A stretch of 64,000 bases of DNA from Juglans regia (GCF_001411555.2 NC_049909.1:1-64000); one strand, 5' to 3'. Positions 1-9,930 are shown, numbered from the stretch's first letter. Made by a program: numbers and translations. Notes: generated from the letters alone by a model not told the origin.

Positions 1-162
1 ACATCTTTTTTGTATATAAATTATGCTTTTTTCATCTCATCATATGCATTAGTTCATATTACTTTCTGGAATTCATATATCAAAATCTATATTTTATCCG
101 CATGATTTCACATACCAAAATCATCATAATATTGTTCATTTAGCTCTTTTTAGTTTTTTTAC

Positions 163-1038
163 ATGGGTGATCCGGTCAACCGTCACACCGATCGAAAATT
201 ATGGGCCGATGGGTTAGATGAAGCACTCATTAACATGATGTATGAGGACATTTCCGCGCGCCGAGCAGAGCTGGGAAAGTTCGGCCAGAAAAATTACAAT
301 ATGTATGTTAAACAACTTAATCATTTTGGTTCGAAGATATTTTCTACCGAACAAGTAAATGAAAAAATAAAGCGGCTAAAAAAGAGGCAATACATGTTTA
401 TTGAGTTGCTGGGACAGCCGGGTATGAAATGGGACAATTCCTCCAAATCTGTGATTGCCATTGATGAGTATTGGGAAAAAGCCATCAGCGTAAGTTTATT
501 TAACCAATATATGTTTCCTTTATTTTTTTATAGTTGCTTAACAAGTATCTTATACCTACCAAATCGTGCCATTATTTAAACTAGGTGAATAAAGATTGGA
601 ACTTTTTCCGAAATGTGGAGTACTCGTTTTGCTCCAAGTTATGCGAAATCTTTGGCATGCTAGCCCCCATAGACACAACGCAGATTCCAGCTGGCAAACA
701 AGTGGAGGGCGGTGGTGAGGAGCGTCACCTTGGCGCTGAGGTGCAGAGCCCCACTGATATTTCCATGATAACACCATCATCTGGTCCTTCAACACGCAAG
801 CGCGACAAGGGCGTGGTTGAGGCTTCAGCATCAAAGCGGAGCAAGCCGTCTACGTCAAAAATGAACATAGATGAAGGGGGTGAGAGATTCAGCCGTTGTG
901 TCGGAAATGAAGTCCAAAGTGCCGGTGAATGATTGGTTTCGTTCCTTCAACGCTCTACATGGATCATCCAAGCTCCAGCGAGATTTTTTAGCTATGAATG
1001 ATGAGTATCGATTGTTGTGGACGACCAAGTTTTGGTAG
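163..1038 (+). pseudogene. Myb/SANT-like domain gene, copy 1 (left palindrome arm, frameshifted)
   Basis: Exon 1 is 163-489, starting at an ATG just after an AT-rich leader and ending at donor GTAAGT. The 95-bp intron 490-584 ends in CTAG, and exon 2 starts at 585. Exon 1 (109 codons) resembles the plant Myb/SANT-like (Myb_DNA-bind_3) family: charged helices, a KIKRLKKRQ basic stretch, then GMKWD and a DEYWEKA block, matching the family pattern GxGWDxxTxxxxxDExW. Exon 2 carries a KRxKP basic stretch. An 11-bp deletion at about 903/904 shifts the frame so translation stops at 932, instead of at the TAG at 1036-1038 used by the mirror copy. The family includes host DNA-binding proteins and partners of PIF/Harbinger transposases; which applies here cannot be told. 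Confidence 0.8.
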
Positions 1039-1179
1039 TTCACTCGGTTTTGGCTTATTTAGTACCACTTTTAGCTAAAAAACCTCGCTGGAGCTTGGAT
1101 TGTTGTGTCGAATTGTTGACCAAGCTCCAGCGAGGTTTTTTAGCTAAAAGTGGTACTAAATAAGCCAAAACCGAGTGAA

Positions 1180-2066
1180 CTACCAAAACTTGGTCGTCCA
1201 CAACAATCGATACTCATCATTCATAGCTAAAAAATCTCGCTGGAGCTTGGATGATCCATGTAGAGCGTTGAAGGAACGAAACCAATCATTCACCGGCACT
1301 TTGGACTTCATTTCCATCAACAATTCGACACAACGGCTGAATCTCTCACCCCCTTCATCTATGTCCATTTTTGACGTAGACGGCTTGCTCCGCTTTGATG
1401 CTGAAGCCTCAACCACGCCCTTGTCGCGCTTGCGTGTTGAAGGACCAGATGATGGTGTTATCATGGAAATATCAGTGGGGCTCTGCACCTCAGCGCCAAG
1501 GTGACGCTCCTCACCACCGCCCTCCACTTGTTTGCCAGCTGGAATCTGCGTTGTGTCTATGGGGGCTAGCATGCCAAAGATTTCGCATAACTTGGAGCAA
1601 AACGAGTACTCCACATTTCGGAAAAAGTTCCAATCTTTATTCACCTAGTTTAAATAATGGCACGATTTGTTAGGTATAAGATACTTGTTAAGCAACTATA
1701 AAAAAATAAAGGAAACATATATTGGTTAAATAAACTTACGCTGATGGCTTTTTCCCAATACTCATCAATGGCAATCACAGATTTGGAGGAATTGTCCCAT
1801 TTCATACCCGGCTGTCCCAGCAACTCAATAAACATGTATTGCCTCTTTTTTAGCCGCTTTATTTTTTCATTTACTTGTTCGGTAGAAAATATCTTCGAAC
1901 CAAAATGATTAAGTTGTTTAACATACATATTGTAATTTTTCTGGCCGAACTTTCCCAGCTCTGCTCGGCGCGCGGAAATGTCCTCATACATCATGTTAAT
2001 GAGTGCTTCATCTAACCCATCGGCCCATAATTTTCGATCGGTGTGACGGTTGACCGGATCACCCAT
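1180..2066 (-). CDS. Myb/SANT-like domain protein, copy 2 (right palindrome arm, intact frame)
   Basis: The gene is read on the minus strand. Exon 1 is 2066-1740 (109 codons), the intron 1739-1645 (GT...AG), and exon 2 is 1644-1180 (154 codons plus stop), giving 263 residues. It is the only one of five copies with no stop or frameshift. Residues ~1-109 form a Myb/SANT-like domain with a basic KIKRLKKRQ helix, a GMKWD motif and a DEYWEKA helix. Residues ~170-200 hold a low-complexity stretch with the basic ASASKRSKPS, a possible nuclear signal. The C-terminus contains NDWFRSF and a YRLLW block shared with copies 3 and 5. The predicted role is DNA binding in the nucleus, by family only. It lies in the palindrome, so any transcript reading through the centre would fold on itself. 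Confidence 0.75.
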
Positions 2067-2228
2067 GTAAAAAAACTAAAAAGAGCTAAATCAACAATAT
2101 TATGATGATTTTGGTATGTGAAATCATGCGGATAAAATATAGATTTTGATATATGAATTCCAGCAAGTAATATGAACTAATGCATATGATGAGATGAAAA
2201 AAGCATAATTTATATACAAAAAAGATGT

Positions 2229-2398
2229 CGGCCATACCTGGTGATGGTGACTTACATGACAAAAGCATACGTAGGTGGTAATGCTAGCAAAAAAAAAAAA
2301 CAAAGGAGTTTATAATTTCCATTGAATACACTATTGAAGAATAAAGAGGGATGTATGCAGCAAGTTTGAGTCTAAACATCCTCTATAACGAGTCCAAA
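2229..2398 (-). other. 5' flank of Myb/SANT copy 2 (element A), part 1
   Basis: Read on the minus strand, this is the leader of element A. It has close matches at about 15840-15960, 31020-31200 (reversed) and 58370-58510, including a run of A/T and the motif TACGTAAGTCACCATCA. It has no convincing reading frame. It ends at 2398, where a solo LTR has inserted; the same leader resumes at 4607. Confidence 0.8.
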
Positions 2399-4606
2399 TG
2401 TGGCGCCCCCGACCCCCATGTAGAGAAAACACGGGAATCGAGACGCCGGGATGATGACAACACGGTCACACATCCCAACGAAGTGCCAGTGTGTGTACAT
2501 GCAACGGTGTACAAATAAAAACGCAGCGGTTAATCAAGTCTACTAAGTACCAGAATTTAAATACAAACTAAACATCAGTAAAGTTTTAAAAGCAGTTATA
2601 CAGTCATCCAAAATAAAGTTAACACATGTCCCAAAAATACAAAGGGTAAAATAAATAACAAGCTAGTGATCCCAGATCACTCCTCGGGCGGAGCCGTCTC
2701 CTCAGGCTCACCCTCCTCCTCCTCATCTGCATCAAAATCTGCGTTACCACAGAATGGTACCGCAGGTAAGTATAACCCAAAAATATACTCAGGAATAAAA
2801 ATGCATTAATGCCACCAACATGTATGCATATGAAGAAATATGCATTTTCCTCAAAATATCATTTTTCCCGAAAATGATTAATTTATCAACACACGCCAAA
2901 ATCCCATTTGGCCCAAAAATAATCCGTAAAACATTTTCCCAGAAAATGAATTACACAAAATCCAACACACGCTATTTTCCCAGAAAATAGTCCATTTTTA
3001 ATGTATGCACCATGATCTCCCCTATGGGTCATCCGCACACCCTGGCTTCGTAGCGATGCCCACTTTCGCGCCCAACACGTTAGTGGGAAACATCCACTAC
3101 ACAACGAGCGATGCCCAGTTCCGCGCCCAGCGCGTACGTAACCAAGCATCCTCTAGTCCCCGCCAGCAGAAGGACCACGGAGTCGGCACGAATCTCTCGT
3201 CCGATCCCATTGTCGCCCAGCGACAATCCAGGGGACGTTACTCAGTTTATTCCGCTCCCGAGTAACCAGAGGAGCTCCACCGAGATAATGCCCCATCTCG
3301 GCTTGGGGTTCGTGATACACACGCACCCAACAAATCATTCACATGAAAACCCAGTTTTCATAAACACATGAACATGAATGCAATACACGAAAACCCAGTT
3401 TTCCTTTACAAACATGAACATGCATGAAATAATGAAATGCACATGAACCAACCAATCCAAAATCCAATCCAATAACCAATAATCCAATAACCAATCCAAT
3501 CCAATCAAACCAACAACTCCAATCACAAATCCATCCGACCCCCGTACTCCTCGGACTCAGTCCGGCATGCCAAAAAAATACAGTGAAATGGGTTAGTGCA
3601 AAAATACATAAAATTCATGAGAATTCTTTGGAGAAATACTTACAGCGCTATATGATAATTTCCGGAGGATCACGAAGCTGAAAAAGGCGACGTCTGAGCA
3701 ACACCACAGTGTAAAATACACTGTGACCGTGGGTCACAAATACCCACTTTTCAACGGAGACAAACGAAGATCCCAAAATGATAGGGTAGGGCCTAGAGAG
3801 GTCGGTGAAGCCAATGGTAGTGGCGGTTTGCCGTGGATGACGGCGCAAATGGTGGTTTAAGGCCAAAAATGTACAAATCGGAAATGGACTTGGTGGGGCT
3901 TCACCGGTGACGGATCGGAGCCGAGGTTGGGTCCAATGGGTTGCCAAGAGGTCGGGGATGAAGTGGTAGGAAGATGGTGGCCAATGGTGGCGCGACGGCG
4001 GCGCGCGAAGGAGGTGAAGGCCGCGGCTTCAAGCCGTGCGTGGAGGCTAACGGCGGCGAGTTAGGGGCTGAGTTTGGTGGGGGTTGATGACCGGCGGGAG
4101 GGGAAGCTACTGGGCTGGGCGGTGTAGGTCACGGCGGTGCGGCGGCAGTGGGTTGGGGGTGGACGACGGAACGCACGGGAGAGAGGGAGAATGCAGCTCG
4201 CGCAGGAAGAAGGAGAAATAAGGAGGAAGAAAAAGAAAAGAAAGAAAAGAAAAGGAGGAAAAGAAAAATAGGGGAAAATAAATGAGATCCAATTCTCATA
4301 ACTTGGGTCACGAAAATGATCCAACGGAAACGATTTTAAAACCATAAGTTAAATAAAATAATTTAAATGTAATGGTAAAGTCAAATTGAAATAATTAAAT
4401 CACACAGTAATTAATTAAATATGGAAAACAATTTAAATTCAATAAATAAATATTAAGAAAGCACATAAAATATTAATTTTTTCTCAATTAAAAATCCTAA
4501 AAAATAATCCAATTAAAATCCAATAATTTTAAAACAAGAGAATAATTTTTTTGAATAAATAAAAATAATCCCTCAATAAAAATACACTAAAATACGGGGT
4601 GTTACA
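2399..4606 (-). mobile_element. Solo LTR, 2.2 kb, TGTAACACCCC type (Ty3/gypsy, probably Tekay/Del-like)
   Basis: The element begins TGTGGCGCCCCC and ends GGGGTGTTACA, which reversed is TGTAACACCCC...GGGGGCGCCACA, the terminal style of long gypsy LTRs. It is flanked by a perfect 5-bp target duplication, CCAAA (2394-2398 and 4607-4611), and sits inside element A, whose other copies give the uninterrupted site. No gag or pol reading frame, primer-binding site or second LTR is present, so a solo LTR is most likely; a small non-coding (LARD-like) element is the alternative. Inside are a CAATCC-rich low-complexity tract (3440-3510) and a purine-rich tract (4200-4280). Frames crossing these tracts are low complexity and not genes. 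The clade assignment is inference. Confidence 0.8.
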
Positions 4607-5070
4607 CCAAACACAATAACGAGACGTCAAGGAATTGAGAAACAACTACCCAACCAACATTCTACAACTAACTACCCATTTTGATGTATCAATGAAGGGA
4701 AGTGCAGCGATGATAATACCTGGTGTTACCGAGTCTTCGTGGCTGGCCTCAGTGCTTGACGACGTAGGTTCGGCCACGTCAGGAGTGGCGTGCGGTTAGA
4801 GAACCGGAGGTTGAGTAAAGTTTTTGTTTTGGAAGTAGCTGTCGGCTTGATGCCTGGTGTAGAGAAGGAGTGCAGAGATGTTGACCTTGGAGAAGGAAGG
4901 ACAGGGTGCATGATCTGGAGATCGATTTTACGTTCAAGTCCTTTTCAGATATAACTTCGAAATTGTGTTTGACCGTTCGGTTTAAATTATCCGTACGAAT
5001 TGTAAAATACTCCATTATTCCTCAACCGAGCTGTCGAAGTGATATCTGAAAAAGACTGATTGTCAAGTTG
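4607..5070 (-). other. 5' flank of Myb/SANT copy 2 (element A), part 2
   Basis: This is the continuation of the element A leader after the solo LTR. It matches, reversed, 15300-15780 and 52790-53107, including the GATAATACCTGGTGT stretch and the block around TTGAAGTGATATCTGAAAAA. It has diverged more than the other copies in the 4780-4900 part. The junction at about 5045-5075 passes into sequence shared in forward orientation with 10975-11040 and 14470-14580, so the edge is rearranged. Confidence 0.65.
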
Positions 5071-5239
5071 CTGCAAAATCTTAGAATAGAAAGTTGCTGT
5101 CTTTTCTATTCAAGATTATAAGCCTATTGACGTCATGAGCCATCACTTTGACAATTTGGGTGACATCTCTTGCATTTGGCAGGAGCAAATCAATCTAGAG
5201 TATAAACTCACGAGCTGTGCTACGGCTACCGAAAAAGTA

Positions 5240-5660
5240 GCTTGAATGAGTCTACCGAATAGTGCATTTCATCTTTTTTTTTAATGTATTTTTTAATCAT
5301 CATAAACGTTTAAAAAAATAAAAAATTCACAATATTATTAAAAAATAATTTCTTAATCACTAAAAAAAAAACCATTCGGGACACTATTTGGGTCCCGAAT
5401 TCATTTCTCTAAACTCACTTAGCTCGGATAGTAGAAGAGGCTCAACTGATATCATTTGAGATCAGTCTAACTTTAAGTTGAGTTTAATATCTAAACTCCT
5501 AATTCTCAAATTACTAAATTCATCTCAACTATCCTCTTTATATGTGGACTTATAACTTTTTTTAATTCAATACTTATTTATACGCGAAGTCCACAATCTT
5601 TTTCAACTTCTCATAAATATATTTAAATTCATCTTAACATCTAAATACATAAATTTATCT
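5240..5660. repeat. AT-rich MITE remnant plus copy of the element embedded in the telomere-like array
   Basis: 5260-5395 is an AT-rich fold-back fragment with AATATTATTAAAAAA and CTTAATCACTAA words, shared with 6255-6600, 11085-11240, 14070-14430 and 52255-52500. Immediately after it, 5400-5560 matches the short element repeated six times inside 44572-49697: the words CAGTCTAACTTTAAG, TCTCAAATTACTAAA and TCATC.CAACT occur in the same order. From 5560 to 5860 I see only AT-rich sequence. Confidence 0.55.
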
Positions 5661-5864
5661 TTATATTAAATTTATACATATTTATCTAGATCTATATGCC
5701 ATTTAAATAGTTTGCATAAACCAATCAAGTACACATTCCTGATTGCAGGGACTAAAATGTTTACTTTAAAAAAAAAAAAAAGTGACTGCAATTATTTCCT
5801 TCCTCTCTAAAAGTATACATGTTTATTACATTTGTACCACTATGGTACACAGCATTCATCTTGA

Positions 5865-6150
5865 TGATTTTGAGCATTGATCATCCCGCAACCGTTACTC
5901 TGCTTACGCGTTAATGGTAAGTTCTGTCTAATATATTGTTTGCATTTTAATGGTAAGGCCGTGAGATCGTTGAGATTATCTCTAGTATTCTATGAAGCGG
6001 TACAATTCAATGTGACACTTATCACGTCAATCACAAAATGGAGCGGTACGATTCTTTGGGATTTGTTTTTCAACTTTCAAGAGTGCTTTCTCGTTTGTTT
6101 TGTAAGTTAAAGCTCGGTTCAGTTGAGACAAACTCAAGGAAACTGTACGA
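5865..6150 (+). repeat. Dispersed repeat R2 (inverted copy at 11770-12060)
   Basis: The segment from about 5865 to 6150 recurs, reversed and diverged, at about 11770-12060. The end of it (CTCAAGGAAACTGTACG and neighbours) occurs again near 14007-14045. No reading frame is shared by the copies, so this is treated as a non-coding repeat of unknown class. Confidence 0.7.
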
Positions 6151-6254
6151 ACAGTTTGTTCTTAAAAAAAAATACTCGACTTGAGCGGGACCCACGGCCA
6201 GTTCAGTACCGCGACAAGAAAAGAGAATATATCTCTAGTATTTTAATATGAATA

Positions 6255-6600
6255 ATGCTAGAGCTCCCGTTGGGGGCTCCCACTGGAGCTCTAGTGTGTT
6301 TTATTATGTGTATTTTCTAATTTTTTTTATATAGATTTTTTTAATAATTTAAATATTTTTTAAAAATAAAAAAAATTCAAAATATTATTAAACAATATTG
6401 TCTTAATCACGAAATAAAATTCATAATATTATTAAGGAAGTATTTTTTAATATTTTTTTTTACTTTCTGATTAAGGAAGTGTTTTTAATGATGTTCTAAA
6501 TTTATTTTATTTTTTAAAAATATTAAAAAAATCTATATAAAAAACAACTTAAAAAAAAAAACACATGTAAACACATACTACAGCTCCAGCGGTAGTACAC
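6255..6600. mobile_element. AT-rich fold-back MITE with CTAGAGCTCC/GGAGCTGTAG-type ends
   Basis: The two halves of this 345-bp stretch are approximately reverse complements. It has GC-rich ends (left GCTAGAGCTCCC with GGGGGCTCCCACTGGAGC, right CTACAGCTCCAGC) and an AT-rich interior containing mirrored AATATTATTAA and TTAATCAC/GATTAAGG words. It has no coding capacity. Related copies lie at 11085-11240, 14060-14460 and 52255-52515. The superfamily cannot be assigned because no clean target duplication is visible. Confidence 0.6.
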
Positions 6601-6894
6601 CAACAAATGATGAAGTCAGGTGTGCCAGCAGGGTCTCAAATGTAATGATAATGTCATGACTTCTGTTAGATGTTACCACCTAAGAGCTTGATGAGCATGG
6701 ATAATTTCTAAAGTAAATACTGTTAATCCTTGATCTTTCTTGTCTCTAAATATTTTAAAACACTTCTAGTCAGGAGAACTTCTTATTCTGCAATTTCAGT
6801 CCATCATAATACTTTTTTCTTACAAGTAAAGGATATTATTAAATAAAGATAGGCATAGCCCAAGCACACAAGATGATATAAGTAACCGTACTAA

Positions 6895-7205
6895 CGTAAC
6901 TGTTTTTTTATTTATTATTATGTTCACTTTATTATTAGGACATTGAGTTACTAGGCATAACAGTTCTCCATCTGTTCTCAAGGTTTGTACATAACACACT
7001 GATCTATTGATCTCAGTTTTTGAAATGTCAAACAAAGTTGTGTCGTCCATAAAACATGAAGATCATGCAGAAACATTCGACTGGGAAAGATCAGTTTCTG
7101 ACACATCCGAGAAAGAAAGACTCGGGATTTTGCAGAGGAAGAGAGAGAGCAATCCAAGCAGCCAAAACATTGAAGCCTAAAAATCCTTCGTTCGTGATGA
7201 AATTG
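6895..7205 (+). pseudogene. B3/REM transcription factor fragment, copy 1 (N-terminal exon only)
   Basis: 6895-7200 is closely similar to 22493-22800. The short frame from the ATG at 7026 has the same N-terminus as the B3 pseudogene there (Met-Ser-Asn-Lys, then a DWERSVSDTSEKE stretch). Here an extra T after CTCGGGAT breaks the frame just before the RGRERAIQAAKTLKPK region. The B3 domain itself is absent. It is a duplicated fragment of a host gene and not likely to be functional. Confidence 0.6.
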
Positions 7206-7475
7206 TTGTAAAGAATGTAAACTGGACTTGTGGTTGTGAGGCTTTGTAATGAAATTCGTTGTGGTTGTAAAGAATGTGATGGACAGATTTGTTGATTACC
7301 TATCATATTTGACTTCCTCATAAGCTATTAACTTATACTTTGTAGTCTTTGTATTCTTAAAGTTGGTTAAACTTGATGTTCATTTTTATGGGATTTTGAT
7401 GAGATATCTGTTCGTCGATAAAAATTTAGAATATGAGAATAGCGAGTTTTCCGATGGGAGTTGGTTCCTGTTGAG
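7205..7475 (+). repeat. Dispersed repeat R1 (copies at 62913-63150 and, reversed, 12050-12145)
   Basis: The block beginning CTTGTGGTTGTGAGGC and ending near GGGAGTTGGTTCC is nearly identical to 62913-63150. Its last ~95 bp recur reversed at about 12050-12145, where they adjoin repeat R2. It carries no convincing reading frame. The class is unknown; it could be an untranslated tail of the B3 family, because it follows a B3 fragment here. Confidence 0.75.
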
Positions 7476-7574
7476 GAAAATTTAGTTAATTGGCATATTC
7501 TAGTGAAAAACTGTGTAAACTTGTGTTGTAACAAGTGTGGTGTGTCAAAGTGAAAAACGGGCCAACTCAAGTCA

Positions 7575-7999
7575 GAGACTTCGCTCGAAGTAGCTCTACA
7601 TTTCGCTCGAGCAAATCTCAAGTCAGAGACTTCGCTCGACACTTGGCTCGAGCTAAATTCAAGTCCGAGAGTTCGCTTGACTTGGCTCGACACTTTGCTC
7701 GAGCGAACTTCAAGTCAGAGAGTTCGCTCGACATGGTTCGACACTTCGCTCCAGCTACATTCAAGTCAGTGAGTTCGCTCGACACTTAGCTCGAGCGAAC
7801 TTCAAGTCCGAGAACTCACTTGACTCGACTCGACATTTGGCTCGAGTTAACTTCAAGTCAGACAGTTCGCTCGACATGGTTCAACACTTCGCTCCAGCTA
7901 TATTCAAGAAAGTGAGTTCGCTCGACACTTAGCTTGAGCGAACTTCAAGTCAAAGAGTTCGCTCGACTTGGCTCGACACTTGGATCGAGCGAAAGTAAG
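7575..7999. repeat. CTCGAGCGAA tandem repeat with 143-bp higher-order unit
   Basis: Monomers of 41 and 51 bp, each starting near CGCTCGAC and ending near AAGTC.GAGAGTT, run head to tail. The 51-bp type has ten extra bases (CTTGGCTCGA-like). The order is 51-51-41 twice: 7674-7724, 7725-7775, 7776-7816, then 7817-7867, 7868-7918, 7919-7959, giving a 143-bp higher-order unit. Partial monomers lie at 7582-7673 and 7960-7999. All three frames stay partly open only because the monomer lengths and composition allow it; there is no gene. Related CTCGA-rich words occur at 52015-52245 and 63495-63560. Confidence 0.9.
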
Positions 8000-8221
8000 T
8001 TTTAGAGAAGCGAATATAAAATGATCATAAAGCATCACCAAGAAGTTTTAGCCTTTACTCCATTTGGTCATGTGGTCCACTTGACAAGCTATTTGACAAA
8101 TTAAATGATTTTTGAGGAAATGATATTTTGTATTTCTGAATATTGTCAAGATCACTTGTCATTTTAAAACTTAAGTACTTATTAATTTTGATAGTTTATG
8201 TTACAAACTAAAATCCAAATG

Positions 8222-8322
8222 ACAGAGGATTATATTCGCCCATTGTATAGCCATAACCTGTCATTCCAGCACCATAGTTAGAGTTGTAGTCGCCCATTGT
8301 ATAGCCATAACCTGTAAATCAG
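8222..8322 (-). pseudogene. Short Gly/Tyr-rich coding fragment (RNA-binding-protein-like tail?)
   Basis: On the minus strand these ~100 bases read as two copies of a GYGYTMG-type motif separated by NSNYGAGMT. Such Gly/Tyr repeats are common in the C-terminal tails of plant hnRNP-like RNA-binding proteins. No RRM or other domain is nearby. The identification rests on composition only; it may instead be a chance repeat. Confidence 0.3.
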
Positions 8323-8329
8323 GAGTTAT

Positions 8330-9225
8330 TTTTCAACTTCATTCAGAAACAACCATAAGAAAGGGAAAGGGAGTGAAAAGGAAAAGTTTGCAGGCACAGT
8401 GATCAAGTAGAAATGTGCAATCGGCATAAGGATATTGAAATAATGACGATCCAAACATATAACCAATCCTGGAATAAGTGCCGAAATATTGGCTCAATAA
8501 CTTTCCCAGAAGTGTGTGTGTGTGTATATATATATATATAAAGAGTAAATTGAGGGCATCGATTGTCAATATCATCCCAGAGACATACTACCAAGTAACT
8601 TATACCATGTGATATACACGAATGAGTGTGTGAACTACAATAATTTTCCAATATCCCAAGCATGCATTAGAACTGAACACAAAGATGCAGTTGTGAGAAA
8701 GAACCCTGCCAGTGTGACCCTGTATGGATTCAATATTTTGCTTCTTGGTTTAGGGTTTTTTCCTATTGTTTTAGCATCGTTCTACCGTTGTTTTGGCAGC
8801 TTCGAGTTATCTCTAGCATGATTTCGGTATTGTTCGGCCTTCTCCAACTATTTTTTTTTTGGTGTTTCCTGGTGTTTCAACGATACTAATTTTCCAGTGA
8901 TTCTAACACCAATTTTCCTTCTGATGATCAATTTTTTAATTTCTTGATTATTTTCCGATCATGTTTTTTGGTCTCTTTCTTTCTCACTCATTTTACTAGA
9001 TCTTTCTCTCTCTAACTCTTGGAGTGCATTACTCCATTTACTAGCCACCGTCATTCTCTATCAAATCTTCTGGCAACATTAAGATTGCAGAGAATTAACA
9101 TCTATGGGCTTGGTGTTATTATTTCTATTTTTTTGCCTTCCCTGGCTAAGAATCTATGGACTCCAAGCAATCAATATTTCCTTTATGGACTGACTATATA
9201 ATGCAAGTTTTGCTGCAAGCACAAT
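8330..9225. other. No recognisable gene; AT-rich sequence with a TG/TA microsatellite
   Basis: Apart from a (TG)n(TA)n microsatellite at about 8514-8541, I see neither a conserved reading frame nor a repeat shared with the rest of the window. Short open frames here have no recognisable domain. Confidence 0.5.
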
Positions 9226-9470
9226 CAAGATGTTCCAGCTTGAGGGAAAGAATTAGAAATACTATTCCACCCATGTAATTATGTTACATTAATGCTATTT
9301 TAGTTTGTTGGCTAATTAGTTTTGGCTCTTTTATAAGTAGAGCTCATTCTATGCAAGGAAGAAATACTGCAATACAATTTAGATTTATCATTTTTCAATC
9401 AGTCATTTTTCTGATTTCTCAGTAGCTTTTCTTTACCTCGGCTCCAATTTTGACAGAAATGCTGCCCAAA
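9225..9470 (+). mobile_element. Possible Ty1/copia 3' end: polypurine tract and LTR remnant
   Basis: The words around 9230-9247 (CCAGCTTGAGGGAAAG) match the usual junction of copia pol end, polypurine tract and 3' LTR. It is followed by a TATA-like TTTTATAAGTAGAGC at about 9328 and a CT-rich stretch. No second LTR or other copia coding sequence is nearby and the LTR end is not defined, so this is a tentative call. Confidence 0.35.
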
Positions 9471-9671
9471 ATTAATTTTTGGGGAATGCTAATATATCTC
9501 GTTATTTTTTTATTTATTTTTAAATGACCAAACTTGTCAGATACCTTACATGACAAAATGTTAAGTTATATATAGCCTTTAATAAACGACTACTATTGGA
9601 ATTAAGTGCTTGGGATGCTTGCTTACATTTCTATTTTTTAGTTAACTCATTACAATTCCCTGAAGTCACAA

Positions 9672-9930
9672 TTGACCTTATGCATGCAGACTCAGCCTGA
9701 AAGGGACCACACAAAAAAAGAAAGATGGATGATAGGAATCATGGTCTCAGTGACAATAGTTAAATTTGTTCTCATGGCATACTGTCGCAGATTCAAAAAT
9801 GAATTTATTAAGGCCCATGCTCAAGACCATCTCTTCAATGTGATCACAAACTCAATTGGTCTTGCAGCAGCAGTTTTAGCTATCAAATTCTACGGGTGGA
9901 TCGATCCTGTTGGTGCTTTGTTTTGTGTTA
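9672..9930 (+). pseudogene. Mn-type metal tolerance protein (CDF transporter) exon fragment
   Basis: From about 9686 an exon-like frame follows an acceptor-like TGCATGCAG. It reads [14 protein letters not shown], then a hydrophobic segment ending [14 protein letters not shown], then [11 protein letters not shown] and a second hydrophobic segment ending IDPVGAL. This order matches transmembrane segments 4-5 of plant Mn-CDF metal tolerance proteins (MTP8-11 group). The metal-binding DHxxD-type motif reads DHLFN, so the last acidic residue is replaced. No upstream or downstream exon is visible and the frame runs into unrelated AT-rich sequence. It is an isolated captured or decayed exon, not a working transporter. 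Confidence 0.7.

Larger units (their letters stand above)
1..2228. repeat. Large near-perfect palindrome (inverted duplication of a Myb/SANT gene)
   Basis: The left arm (1-1098) and right arm (1120-2228) are reverse complements around a 21-nt loop at 1099-1119. The arms differ by an 11-bp deletion in the left arm at about 903/904 and by only a few visible substitutions. The right arm continues past 2228 into sequence whose left partner would lie before base 1, so the palindrome probably extends outside the window. Each arm carries a whole two-exon Myb/SANT-like gene, with start codons at the outer ends and stop codons near the centre. A smaller fold-back is nested inside each arm: the exon stretch near 966-992 pairs with 1071-1098. 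Confidence 0.95.

Noticed and set aside
4061..4345. Overlapping minus-strand frames rich in Phe/Ser/Pro
   Set aside because: They come from a purine-rich tract inside the solo LTR and are low complexity.
7535..7789. 84-codon frame of Ser/Arg-rich repeats
   Set aside because: It is the translation of the 41/51-bp tandem repeat; other frames are equally open.
7575..7999. A CRISPR array
   Set aside because: The monomers are contiguous without unique spacers, and this is eukaryotic DNA.
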